Shown: piece by piece, positions 1 to 7,904 of the stretch
Numbering within the stretch: position 1 is the first letter of the stretch
How the letters are laid out: every line of letters begins with the position of its first letter
Assembly (NCBI GenBank): GCA_016938815.1
Contig: JAFGTX010000163.1
Span: 1-40,946 of the forward strand
Origin: Clostridia bacterium
GTDB taxonomy: Bacteria; Bacillota; Clostridia; Peptostreptococcales; Acidaminobacteraceae
Length of the DNA: 40,946 nucleotides
Direction: 5' to 3'
The notes under the pieces: model-generated
Seen by the model: only the letters and a program-made list of their open reading frames with translations
Database searches by the model: none
What the model was told of the DNA's origin: nothing
Made by a program: the position numbers and the translations under genes

Positions 1-9
1 AGGAATAAA

Positions 10-234
10 ATGAATATTAGAGAGTTTAAAAAAATTGTTGCGGAATATTCTGGGTTTGATGATGCAGATGAGATCTCTATGGATATGACTTTTGGTGATG
101 ATTTGATGCTTGACGATACAACATACTATGAAATGCTGGAAGTCTTAGAAGAAGAATTTGATGTGGATATCATTTCTTATGATGGTGAATTTGATTCTTT
201 GGAGGATTTGGTTCGGATTATTAAGCAAGGATAG
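10..234 (+). CDS. Acyl-carrier-protein-like protein lacking the phosphopantetheine serine
   Basis: This 74-residue acidic protein has the size and helical pattern of an acyl carrier protein. The stretch from residue 27 (TFGDDL) through helix II (EVLEEEF, residues 43-49) aligns without gaps to the ACP core. In a true ACP the DSL serine carries 4'-phosphopantetheine; here the matching triplet is D35-D36-T37, so Asp36 replaces the serine. It therefore probably cannot carry acyl groups and may act as a protein-binding or scaffold ACP homologue, which is inference. An AGGAA ribosome site at the window edge precedes the ATG, and genes upstream are outside the window. A small basic gene follows after nine bases. 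The fold assignment is fairly secure, the function unknown. Confidence 0.7.
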   Translation: MNIREFKKIVAEYSGFDDADEISMDMTFGDDLMLDDTTYYEMLEVLEEEFDVDIISYDGEFDSLEDLVRIIKQG

Positions 235-243
235 TGAATTAAA

Positions 244-399
244 ATGAATGAAGATATAAGTTACGAAGAAATGTTGATTATCAAAGATAAAAGAAGAAAG
301 AAAGTGGAGTATAAGCATAAAGAACATGCTCCAAAGAAAAAAAACGGCTATAGTAGAAAAAACAAACGAGATTATAACGATGATTATGATTATGAGTAG
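244..399 (+). CDS. Small lysine/arginine-rich hypothetical protein (51 aa)
   Basis: The ORF starts at ATG 244, nine bases after the stop of the ACP-like gene, and runs 51 codons to TAG 397-399. The product is basic in the middle (KDKRRKK, KKKNGYSRKNKR) and ends in an acidic tyrosine-rich tail (DYNDDYDYE). Its stop codon lies in the first stem of a good terminator, so the two small genes look like the end of one transcript. There is no signal peptide or membrane segment. I do not recognise a family. A basic partner for the very acidic upstream protein, or a nucleic-acid-binding peptide, are possibilities only. Confidence 0.55.
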   Translation: MNEDISYEEMLIIKDKRRKKVEYKHKEHAPKKKNGYSRKNKRDYNDDYDYE

Positions 400-425
400 C
401 GATTGCCTTATGGCAATCGCTTTTA
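399..425 (+). terminator. Intrinsic terminator after the small-protein pair
   Basis: A perfect 9-bp stem, GCGATTGCC/GGCAATCGC (399-407 and 412-420), has a TTAT loop and is followed by TTTTAT. It overlaps the stop codon of the 51-aa gene. Confidence 0.85.
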
Positions 426-441
426 TAATAAGATGGGGAAA

Positions 442-945
442 TTATATTTTACGACTGTCATAGGCCCAATGAAGCAAGGCTTGACGTTGTTTGCGCCTGC
501 AGTCCATGTTGTAAGGCTCACAATTTTTCTTGAGCGCGCCAACATGGCGTCGAATGGCTTTCCAGCGCTTGACTTGGCGAAGGTCTTCTTCTGGTAGGCG
601 TCGCCCTAAATAATAGCGGCAGTACCATTGAAACCAACCACGTGGGTCGGCAGGATGAATCCATCCCTTTCTTTCCCATTCCCTCAGCGGCAAAGAGGCA
701 TCGACCTGAAAGTAGTTGAGTGAAATATCTTTTTTATGTGGGGAAAGTTTGGCGTGTTCGAACCATGCTTCCGGAAATTCCGCTTTGCAGTCCGTCATAT
801 ATTTGCCACCGAAGACGCCGAGTTCGAGCATTTCTTTTGGCGTCAGTTCAGGCTTGAAATCGGGATGAAAATTTTTTCCGACAGCTTCGGTCAAGAAGTA
901 ATGACCGGTCTGCATCTTGTCGTGAATGATTATTTTGTGAGCCAT
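442..945 (-). CDS. Conserved hypothetical protein, soluble, 167 aa
   Basis: The 167-residue product is rich in aromatic and basic residues, with no membrane segment or signal peptide. The middle reads like a conserved small family (LGVFGGKYMTDC near residues 42-53, then WIHPADPRGWFQWYCRYYLGRR near 95-116, both full of Trp, Tyr and Gly), and the C-terminal part is Lys/Arg-rich with three Cys. The start is well supported: AGGAGGG lies just upstream of ATG 945. It faces away from the 7TMR-DISM gene and converges on the small-protein pair. I cannot name a function; the abundance of invariant-looking aromatics suggests an ordered domain rather than a spurious ORF. Confidence 0.75.
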   Translation of the reverse strand: MAHKIIIHDKMQTGHYFLTEAVGKNFHPDFKPELTPKEMLELGVFGGKYMTDCKAEFPEAWFEHAKLSPHKKDISLNYFQVDASLPLREWERKGWIHPADPRGWFQWYCRYYLGRRLPEEDLRQVKRWKAIRRHVGALKKNCEPYNMDCRRKQRQALLHWAYDSRKI

Positions 946-1104
946 AAGCCCTCCTTCTCAAATCTTAAATCTATTGAATACATACACCGATAAAAACAGA
1001 AGTAAACATCTTCATTTTATCCGGTGAAATTAGTGAATTGTGGGGAATATATATGATATGGTATATATAATAGTAATTCAAAAATAAATCAATTGAGGTA
1101 TTAG

Positions 1105-2883
1105 ATGAGTTACAAAGATAAACACCTTATTAAAATAATAGCACTTCTCATCTTGTCTGTCTTTCTAATGGTGGGTTGCATACAGAAACCGGCCACAAGG
1201 AAAGCTTCGCAGGGCCTTTTGGATTTGACGACATGGGACGTTGAACGAGATGGTATGGTTAGTTTAGATGGTGAATGGGCGCTTTATCCGAATCGTTTTT
1301 TGACACCAGAAGAATGCAAAGATGAAACCTACACTTCAGAGGCACAATATATCGAAGTGCCCAATTCCTATAAGACGACTGTATCCGGTAGGCAACTGCC
1401 GATGTATGGTTACGGCACGATGCGCTTGGTGATTCAGATGCCAGAGGATGCACAAGGTCAGTATGGCTTAATCGTGCGACAGATCCTAAACGCTTCCAAA
1501 GTGTGGATTAACGGTGATCTAGTGTCTGAAATCGGCCGTGTAGGGACGGAATCCATAAATTCTGAAGGCAGCTTTGAACGGCAACTGATCGCTTTTTTTA
1601 GTGATGCTGATCAAGTGGATATTGTGGTCCAAATGTCGAATTTTGACAATGTTGTCGGACGCATTAGACCGATTCCTTTTGGAAATTATCAAACGCTTAA
1701 AAGACATTATACAGCGACTATGGCTTCGGATATTTTTATCAGTGGTGCGTTGTTCATCATGGCTATTTATCATTTTGCACTTTACTACAAAAGACCGAGC
1801 AACAAAATGCCACTCTACTTTGCTTTTTTTTCCATGATCATTGCATTGAGGGATGTGTTGGTGGGTGGCAGGCTGATTTATGAGCTTGTGCCGACCATTG
1901 ATTTCGGATTATTTAATAAGCTGGCCTACTTGACGGTCTATGCAGCGTTTCCTTTTATTGTCATGTTCTTTAAAGAGTTATTTCCTGATGCTCTGCTATC
2001 CAGGTTTACCAAGGGTATCATGGGGATATCTATCGTTATAAGTTTGATCACACTTTTTTCGGAGATATCGGTTTACGATCGTTTTCTTAAGTATGTGGAA
2101 GCCTTGATATTGGTTTTCTTTGCCTATCTCTTGATGCTGGTTGTCCGAGCGGTCTTTCAACAGGTAGATGGTGCGGGTATTGTGCTGTTCGGTACGGGGG
2201 TATTCTTGCTTGCTGCGACCAATGACATGCTGGTTCAGTCGGGATTGCTTCATACGCGATCACTGGCTTCTTACGGCTTCTTTGTCTTTATTTTTTCCCA
2301 GTCCTATTTGTTGGCAGCACAGTTTTCTGATGCCTATCTTAAAATCGAAAAACTGGTTCAGGAGAATAAAAAATTGTACATTGATACCTTAACGGGCATA
2401 CTTAACAGAAGAGGTTTTTACGATAAAGGGGAGGCCTTGTTGGAGCATGTGGAAACGACTGGAGAAATCTTTACCGTTTTTTATGGAGATTTGAATGGGC
2501 TAAAATCTATCAACGATAACTTTGGACATAGGGCTGGTGATGAAGCCATTAAGGCGGCAGCTGAAATTATGAAAAAATCTTTCTAATCCGATGATTTGGT
2601 AGCTAGAGTCAGCGGCGATGAGTTTATTGTTATTTCACATCATTGTGAAACCCCTAAAAAAGCGGAGGAGATCATGGCCCGAATCCATAAACGTTTCAAC
2701 CGTTTTAATGGAACATCCAGTCAACCCTTTGAATTATCCATCAGTGTGGGTTATTCCATCTATGGCAATGACTCGGATATGACCTTTGATGCTTTAATTC
2801 AGGTTGCCGATGCTATGTTGTATGAGAATAAATCAAAATTTAAGAGAAATATGGGTGCAGCCAAGCGGTTTTATGCGGAATGA
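1105..2883 (+). pseudogene. 7TMR-DISM membrane sensor with GGDEF domain, interrupted by in-frame TAA
   Basis: Read through one TAA at codon 494 (2584-2586), this is a 592-residue sensor. It has an N-terminal hydrophobic signal ending in VGC (Cys25, possible lipoprotein), a 7TMR-DISM-type extracellular beta domain (LDGEWALYP motif, roughly residues 40-200), about seven membrane helices (roughly 205-410), and a GGDEF diguanylate cyclase domain (DTLTG at 427-431, SGDEF at 503-507). The frame is kept across the stop and the downstream part is fully GGDEF-like, so this is a nonsense change, not a frameshift. The stop sits exactly where the Arg of an RxxD I-site would be (stop-S-D-D, five residues before SGDEF). 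Translation would give a 493-residue product without the SGDEF loop. A sequencing error or real gene decay are both possible. The PP-loop gene follows after 33 bases. Confidence 0.85.
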
Positions 2884-2916
2884 AGGCGTTGCTGTGATGA
2901 AGGGAGTGTGTTGTGT

Positions 2917-3693
2917 ATGATTTCAAAGGCAGGAAAAGAATTTAGCGCATCAAATTATCATTCAGAAACGGTTATTGGAGAATTTTCTGGTAGGGACAGC
3001 GTAGCTGCGATTATGAAGGCTTTTGAAGATGCATCCATTCGTTATATATTGCCGATAGCGACTTTTGCAGGCACAGAGTATGGCGATTTTGATGTACTTT
3101 ATGGCAATTATGAGAAATTGCTTAAAATCGTCCACATGCGCTATGGCGATGAAAAAACGGTATATCCGTTACTGGAGTATAGCAATATGGATATTTGGGG
3201 ACTGATGAATGGCCGTCAAATGGTGCGCGTAGTCGAAAAGTATGGCTTCATGTCGCCGTGTATCGGTTGTCATCTCTATTTTCACCTCACCAAATTGCCA
3301 TTTGCCATGGCTTTGTCCGGTAGGATTATTTCTGGCGAAAGAGAATCTCACGATGGCCGCATCAAGGTCAATCAACTGGGGCAATCCCTAGATAGCTACC
3401 AAAAGGTCATTGATCAGTGTGGCGGTGAACTTATGATGCCGATTCGAAATCTGGAAAACGGTGATGCCGTAGAGGAGCTTATTGGATGGGATTGGCAAGA
3501 GGGCAAAGACCATCCGAAGTGTGTGCTGAGCGGCAATTATCGTGATGCATCGGGTCAAGCTATTTTTGATGAAGAAAAATTAGCGGCGTATTTGCAGGAT
3601 TACTTAGAACCGTTTGGTTTGGCTGTTGGGCGCTATTTGACGGAGAAGGGTGATGATTTCTCTGCCCTTAGAGAAGAGGTGCTTAAACTTTGA
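2917..3693 (+). CDS. PP-loop (N-type ATP pyrophosphatase) family protein
   Basis: The protein has 258 residues from ATG 2917, chosen because AGGGAG (2901-2906) is ten bases upstream; the GTG at 2908 is only one base from that site. The N-terminus has a PP-loop-like ATP-binding motif, FSGRDS (residues 23-28), one residue shorter than the usual SGGxDS, followed by a Rossmann-like alternation. A PCIGCH cysteine pair in the middle recalls sulfur- or metal-handling PP-loop enzymes such as tRNA thiolation proteins. The substrate cannot be told from sequence. It overlaps the next gene by four bases (TTG start inside the TGA stop), so the two are surely translated from one mRNA, which suggests a shared pathway with the phosphoglycerate-mutase homologue. 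Confidence 0.6.
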   Translation: MISKAGKEFSASNYHSETVIGEFSGRDSVAAIMKAFEDASIRYILPIATFAGTEYGDFDVLYGNYEKLLKIVHMRYGDEKTVYPLLEYSNMDIWGLMNGRQMVRVVEKYGFMSPCIGCHLYFHLTKLPFAMALSGRIISGERESHDGRIKVNQLGQSLDSYQKVIDQCGGELMMPIRNLENGDAVEELIGWDWQEGKDHPKCVLSGNYRDASGQAIFDEEKLAAYLQDYLEPFGLAVGRYLTEKGDDFSALREEVLKL

Positions 3694-4934
3694 AGACCAT
3701 AACGGTATTACTGGATGGTGCAGGGGATCGGAGTTATGAGGTACTGGGGTGGCAAACACCTTTGCAATACGCTCGTACACCTAATCTGGATCGCTTAGCG
3801 GGCGAAAGCCAATGTGGTTTGATGACGCCATATAAACTAGGTTGTTCCTTGGGGACAGACTTGGCCCATCTCTTGCTTTTTGGTTACGATATGGCCGAAT
3901 ATCCTGGTCGTGCAGTAATTGACGGCTTGGGGGAAGCATTGACGATGTCGGCGGACTGTCTGATTTTGAGGGCTTCATTAGCAGATGTAAAAAAGTCAGA
4001 GGGCTATTTCCTCAACAGCAGATTCAGCAAGGATTTATCCGATGAGGAGATAAGAGTTCTATGTGGCAATCTGAAGATGAAAATAGGTGCGTATGATTTT
4101 GAATTCATCCATTCCTATGACAGCCATGGCTTCATTGTTGTTAAGGGAGAAGGCCTTTCGTCGGCGATTTCAGACTCAGACCCTTTCTATAATGGACAAT
4201 ATGTGATGGCTGTAGAGGCTTTCGAAACGGACTCTGAGCGGGCGCATGCAACGGCAGAATTGGTGAATGCTTATTTGAGAAAGACTTATGATGTATTGAA
4301 CGATCATCCCATCAATGTGCGACGGAAAGCAGCAGGCAAGGAGCTGGGCAATATGGTCTTATCCAAATGGGCAGGGATGACGAGAAGCGTTGAAGACTTC
4401 TACCATCGTACAGGCATGAAGGGTTTGCTGATTGGTCAGTCGAAGTTGCTGAGCGGTATCGCTGAATATATTGACATGGCTTATCATAAATATTCTGATT
4501 TTGAAAGTGGTGTAGAGGAAGCTTTGTGTACCGATGCAGATTATGTTCATTTGCATACGAAGGATCCCGATACGGCCAGTCATCACAAAGACCCCTTGGA
4601 AAAAGTTGCAGCGCTTGAAGCCATTGATAAAATGCTGACACCACTCATGGATTTTGAAGGATTGCTGATTGTGACGGCGGACCATTCGACGCCATGCAGC
4701 GGGCATATGATTCATTCGGGCGAGACCGTACCTTTTATGGCAAGAGGCACCTTCATAAGACGTGACGATGTATCTGAGTTCAATGAGATCGCCTGTGCCA
4801 AAGGCAGTGTGACTTTGTCGGCAGGAGAATTCATGTATTATATTCAAAATGCAACGGATTGTGGCGCACTCTACCACTTGAGGGCAGGACGTAGTTGGCA
4901 TAATTATCGTATTCGAGAAGTGCATAAACTATAG
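3690..4934 (+). CDS. apgM: Archaeal-type cofactor-independent phosphoglycerate mutase family protein
   Basis: This 414-residue alkaline-phosphatase-superfamily enzyme matches the aPGAM family in length and order of motifs: LLDGAGD (residues 7-13, first metal ligand), GTDLAHL with GYD (55-67), a middle HTKDPDTASHHKDP segment, and VTADHS...H near the C-terminus for the second metal site. Family members interconvert 2- and 3-phosphoglycerate through a phosphoenzyme. Archaeal members that I recall have PGSDxAHL with Ser as nucleophile; here Thr56 takes that place. Thr nucleophiles are common in related hydrolases, so activity is likely, but the substrate may differ. The start is TTG 3690 with AGAGGT nine bases upstream, overlapping the preceding stop. 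Family confidence is high, exact reaction moderate. Confidence 0.75.
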   Translation: MKTITVLLDGAGDRSYEVLGWQTPLQYARTPNLDRLAGESQCGLMTPYKLGCSLGTDLAHLLLFGYDMAEYPGRAVIDGLGEALTMSADCLILRASLADVKKSEGYFLNSRFSKDLSDEEIRVLCGNLKMKIGAYDFEFIHSYDSHGFIVVKGEGLSSAISDSDPFYNGQYVMAVEAFETDSERAHATAELVNAYLRKTYDVLNDHPINVRRKAAGKELGNMVLSKWAGMTRSVEDFYHRTGMKGLLIGQSKLLSGIAEYIDMAYHKYSDFESGVEEALCTDADYVHLHTKDPDTASHHKDPLEKVAALEAIDKMLTPLMDFEGLLIVTADHSTPCSGHMIHSGETVPFMARGTFIRRDDVSEFNEIACAKGSVTLSAGEFMYYIQNATDCGALYHLRAGRSWHNYRIREVHKL

Positions 4935-5029
4935 ATAAAATTTATAGTGAGACCAAGAAAATCAATAAATTCTATTTCTCCTTTTGGAAGTTTTGTGTAA
5001 AACTGATAATGATGGAGGAATAGAAAGTT

Positions 5030-5656
5030 ATGATTTTTGATATGCACGTACATCAAAATAGACATTCATCAGATAGTAGGTTAGACATTTACGAAGGTGT
5101 TGAATATGCTAAGAGTTTAGGTTTAGACGGCATTTGTGTGACGGATCACGACAATTTAGGACTGAAAAGTCTGGCGGCTGAGCTTACAAAAAACAGTGGC
5201 ATCCATGTTATCGTAGGTGTTGAAATATATACGCTTGATGGCGACTTATTGTGTTATGGCATCGACGAAATGCCTGAAAAACGCATGAGTGCACAAGAGA
5301 CGATTGACTATGTCAATGCTCGTGGCGGTGTATGCGTCGCGGCGCATCCCTTCAGGGATAATAGAAGAGGTCTTGAAGAGGTCTTGTATCAAGTCAATGG
5401 TTTGGCCGCGCTTGAAGGCTATAATGGCAGAACGAAACCCGAAGACAATTTCAAGTCGATATCGACAGCAGATAGTTTAGCCTTGCCGATATGTGGTGGT
5501 AGTGATGCCCATACGGTTGAGGAAATCGGCAATTTCGTGACGGTGTTCGAGGATGCTATTACAAGCGAAGCCGATCTCATTGCTGCACTGAGATCGGGAC
5601 GATTTTCAGCAGGCGTCATCAAGGGTCGCGCTGTGTCGAGAGAAGAAATCGCTTAA
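5030..5656 (+). CDS. PHP-domain metal-dependent phosphoesterase
   Basis: This 208-residue cytosolic protein consists of one PHP domain with all usual metal-binding motifs: DMHVH (residues 4-8) and His12, TDHD (38-41), VGVE (62-65), AHP (105-107) and SDAH (158-161). PHP proteins of this size hydrolyse phosphate esters such as nucleoside 3',5'-bisphosphates or small sugar phosphates using two or three metals; the substrate here is unknown. A GGAGG site precedes ATG 5030 and a strong terminator follows, so it may be a single-gene unit or the end of the upstream operon, which is separated by 95 bases with no clear terminator. Confidence 0.85.
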   Translation: MIFDMHVHQNRHSSDSRLDIYEGVEYAKSLGLDGICVTDHDNLGLKSLAAELTKNSGIHVIVGVEIYTLDGDLLCYGIDEMPEKRMSAQETIDYVNARGGVCVAAHPFRDNRRGLEEVLYQVNGLAALEGYNGRTKPEDNFKSISTADSLALPICGGSDAHTVEEIGNFVTVFEDAITSEADLIAALRSGRFSAGVIKGRAVSREEIA

Positions 5657-5681
5657 AGTTCATATGGAATCATGTATTTAA

Positions 5682-5710
5682 AATGTTACCCTTTTCGGTA
5701 ACATTTTTTT
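5682..5710 (+). terminator. Intrinsic terminator after the PHP gene
   Basis: The stem AATGTTACC/GGTAACATT (5682-5690 and 5697-5705) has a CTTTTC loop and runs into a T tract to 5710. Confidence 0.9.
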
Positions 5711-5718
5711 GTATGCCA

Positions 5719-5747
5719 TGGTCAAGGGATTTTTTTTTCTATATACT
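5719..5747 (+). promoter_or_regulatory. Possible sigma-A promoter for the sigma-54 regulator gene
   Basis: TGGTCA (5719-5724, four of six matches to TTGACA), 17 bases, then TATACT (5742-5747). It lies 38 bases before the ATG, after the preceding terminator. Confidence 0.45.
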
Positions 5748-5785
5748 AGATGCATAGATTATGGTAAGGCAGAGGAGCTTAGAAA

Positions 5786-7654
5786 ATGGCGTATAAAATT
5801 GGGATTATCGCATCCGATATAGAAATGAAAAAGAAATTGGAAGAGCTGTATCCTGAGGAAACAGCCAGTGGACAATACATGATCAAGTTGTTGGACAATC
5901 GGGTTATTTCGGCTCAAGGTCAAGAATTGGTGGCGGCGGGTGCTCAGCTGATCATTGGTAGAAGTGGTAGCTATGTCAATACCGTGGGTAATGTTTCTGT
6001 GCCGGTTTTGCGACTCAAGGTTTCCACTGGTGATATCGTGAATGCCTTGGTCAAGGCTGCGCAATACCACAAGCGGATTGATCTGTTTCTGTGGGACCAG
6101 ATTGCCTTTGATGAAGGGATTTTCGATTTGATGGCATCTAAAGTGACGGTGCATAGATTCTCTGACGGTCCTGAAATAGAAGGGCTCTTTTATGGCGTGA
6201 TTGATGAGCAGTTTGACGGCGTGATTGTTGGTGGCGGTATCGTATGCTCTTTGGCGCGTCAGCTGAATGTACCCTCTGTATTTGTCAGTCCATCCAACGA
6301 ATCCATCGATGAGTTGTTGGGTTATGCCAAGCAGGTACTGGATAGCGTACACGAAGTGCGTTATAAAAACGAGCTTTTGACGACGGTTGTTCAAGGGAGT
6401 CATGACGCGGTTTTGGCTATTGATGAACATCATGAGGTCATCCTCTTCAACGAGCGGGCGCGAGATATATTGAAAATCAGTCCTAAGTACGTCATCGGCA
6501 AGAAACTGATGGAGGTATTGCCGGAACTGGCCTTTATCGTTAAACATCTGGAGGATAAGATCGAACAGCAGGATGAACTGATTCATTACAAGGATATGGC
6601 ACTGGCCTATAATACATCCCTGATTCGCGTAGATGACTACATCAAGGGCATGTTCTTTTCCTTTCAAAACGTGACCAAACTGCAACGGCTGGAGCAAAAA
6701 ATCCGCTACGAATTGAATGAGAAAGGTTTGGTTGCCAAGTACGAGTTTTCGGATATTATTTATGAAGACGCTATTATGAGTGAGATTATAGAGCAGGCAA
6801 AAAAAGTGGGCAAAAGCCATTCGACCGCGATTATCTACGGTGAAAGCGGTACGGGAAAAGAGATCATGGCTTCCAGTCTGCACAATGTAAGTGATAGAAA
6901 GTCGGCGCCCTTTGTTGCTATCAACTGTGCCGCGTTGACCGAGTCCTTACTCGAAAGTGAGCTATTCGGTTATGAAGAAGGCGCCTTTACCGGTTCTAGA
7001 AAGGGTGGTAAACCGGGCCTTTTTGAATTGGCCCATGGTGGTACAATTTTTCTTGATGAAATCAATTCCATATCGCCAACGATACAAACCAAGCTTTTAC
7101 GTGTCGTAGAGGAAAAAGAAGTGATGCGTATCGGTTCGGATTACGTCATTCCACTGGATGTCAGGATCATCTGTGCGGCCAATGAAAACTTGACGGATAT
7201 GGTCGAGGTGGGACGTTTCAGAAAAGATCTATTCTATCGGTTGAGTCGCTTGGAAATTCATTTACCACCACTTAGGGAGCGTAAAGGGGATATCTATCCT
7301 TTATTTCAATATTTCCTTAAAGGCTCTATGCCGGATGAGGAAATCGTCTGGCCTTCTGAAGAGGGCGTCTGGAAATTGACGCAGTACGATTGGCCTGGCA
7401 ACATAAGAGAGTTGAAAAATGTTTGTGAACGCTATGTACTCTTCGGAGAAATTATGTTGCCGGATGTTGAGGGGGTTATGGAAGGGGAACTTCCGGAAAG
7501 CCTTTCCCATTATCACATTGATCTTAAGGAAATTCACCACCTGGTTGAAGTGAAACTCATCGATCAACTCTTGGCAGGAGGGTTGAACAAGACGCAGGTG
7601 GCAGAGCTTTTAGGGATCAGCCGGACGGCACTTTGGAAAAAGACACAGAAATGA
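5786..7654 (+). CDS. Sigma-54-dependent transcriptional activator, PrpR-N/PAS/AAA+/Fis type
   Basis: This 622-residue activator has a PrpR-like N-terminal sensor domain (about 5-190; IIGRSGSY near 56-63), a PAS domain (about 195-300), the sigma-54 AAA+ ATPase (320-560) and a Fis-type helix-turn-helix at the end (NKTQVAELLGISRTALWKK, 601-619). The ATPase shows Walker A GESGTGKE (352-359), Walker B IFLDE (421-425), the arginine-rich LPPLRER motif, and GAFTGS at 399-404 where most relatives have GAFTGA. PrpR-N domains bind small ligands and release inhibition of the ATPase. AGAGGAG precedes ATG 5786. The 250 bases after the gene hold phased GTTAAC sites and a -24/-12 promoter ahead of a membrane-protein gene, its likely target. 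Confidence 0.9.
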   Translation: MAYKIGIIASDIEMKKKLEELYPEETASGQYMIKLLDNRVISAQGQELVAAGAQLIIGRSGSYVNTVGNVSVPVLRLKVSTGDIVNALVKAAQYHKRIDLFLWDQIAFDEGIFDLMASKVTVHRFSDGPEIEGLFYGVIDEQFDGVIVGGGIVCSLARQLNVPSVFVSPSNESIDELLGYAKQVLDSVHEVRYKNELLTTVVQGSHDAVLAIDEHHEVILFNERARDILKISPKYVIGKKLMEVLPELAFIVKHLEDKIEQQDELIHYKDMALAYNTSLIRVDDYIKGMFFSFQNVTKLQRLEQKIRYELNEKGLVAKYEFSDIIYEDAIMSEIIEQAKKVGKSHSTAIIYGESGTGKEIMASSLHNVSDRKSAPFVAINCAALTESLLESELFGYEEGAFTGSRKGGKPGLFELAHGGTIFLDEINSISPTIQTKLLRVVEEKEVMRIGSDYVIPLDVRIICAANENLTDMVEVGRFRKDLFYRLSRLEIHLPPLRERKGDIYPLFQYFLKGSMPDEEIVWPSEEGVWKLTQYDWPGNIRELKNVCERYVLFGEIMLPDVEGVMEGELPESLSHYHIDLKEIHHLVEVKLIDQLLAGGLNKTQVAELLGISRTALWKKTQK

Positions 7655-7655
7655 T

Positions 7656-7693
7656 GTTAACTTAATGATACGTGGCGTTAACCTCAGGTTAAC
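7656..7693 (+). promoter_or_regulatory. Phased GTTAAC repeats, candidate upstream activator sites
   Basis: GTTAAC occurs three times, at 7656-7661, 7677-7682 and 7688-7693. The last two form the inverted repeat GTTAACCT-C-AGGTTAAC (7677-7693). The starts are 21 and 11 bases apart, about two and one helical turns. Lying between the activator gene and the sigma-54 promoter, about 55-90 bases upstream of the -24 element, they fit enhancer sites for the adjacent Fis-type regulator. Confidence 0.7.
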
Positions 7694-7716
7694 ACTTGGC
7701 GTGGGATGAAGCGATA

Positions 7717-7742
7717 AAAACAGGCATTTTGCTTGTTTTTTC
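7717..7742 (+). terminator. Intrinsic terminator after the sigma-54 activator gene
   Basis: The stem AAAACAGGC/GCTTGTTTT (7717-7725 and 7731-7739, one G-T pair) has an ATTTT loop and then runs into T residues. It separates the activator from the sigma-54 promoter that follows. Confidence 0.7.
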
Positions 7743-7744
7743 TT

Positions 7745-7760
7745 TGGCACAGGAATTGCT
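7745..7760 (+). promoter_or_regulatory. Sigma-54 (-24/-12) promoter
   Basis: TGGCAC-AGGAA-TTGCT matches the -24/-12 consensus TGGCAC-N5-TTGC(A/T) exactly, preceded by T. Transcription should start near 7771, about 134 bases before the membrane-protein ATG. Confidence 0.85.
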
Positions 7761-7841
7761 TTTTATATAGTGGTATAAGAAGACAGTGTCTAGCCAGATG
7801 TATCGCGTTGAATAAAGAGGCCATCCGTTTGGGGATGTCTT

Positions 7842-7850
7842 TGGTATAAT
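7842..7850 (+). promoter_or_regulatory. Extended -10 sigma-A promoter element
   Basis: TGG-TATAAT is a perfect TGn extended -10 without a recognisable -35. It could give basal expression of the membrane-protein gene besides the sigma-54 promoter about 100 bases upstream. Confidence 0.4.
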
Positions 7851-7861
7851 GGAATGATAAG

Positions 7862-7880
7862 GCCCTGTTAGAAACGGGGC
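7862..7880 (+). other. Leader hairpin before the sigma-54-controlled gene
   Basis: GCCCTGTT-AGA-AACGGGGC forms an 8-bp stem (one G-T pair) in the 5' untranslated region, 11 bases before the GGAGGAGAG ribosome site. There is no U run, so it is not a terminator; it may stabilise the mRNA or affect translation. Confidence 0.45.
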
Positions 7881-7904
7881 TAATTTAACGGAGGAGAGAG
7901 AATT

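Noticed and set aside
2584-2586. Recoding of the TAA as selenocysteine or pyrrolysine
   Set aside because: Those use UGA and UAG; no UAA recoding is known in Firmicutes, and no stem-loop signature was seen.
4359-4925. A 188-codon minus-strand frame within the mutase homologue
   Set aside because: Antisense shadow of a conserved gene; no start signal.
5759-6883. A 374-codon open frame on the minus strand opposite the sigma-54 activator
   Set aside because: It has no ribosome site or recognisable domain and is fully antisense to a clear PrpR-type gene.
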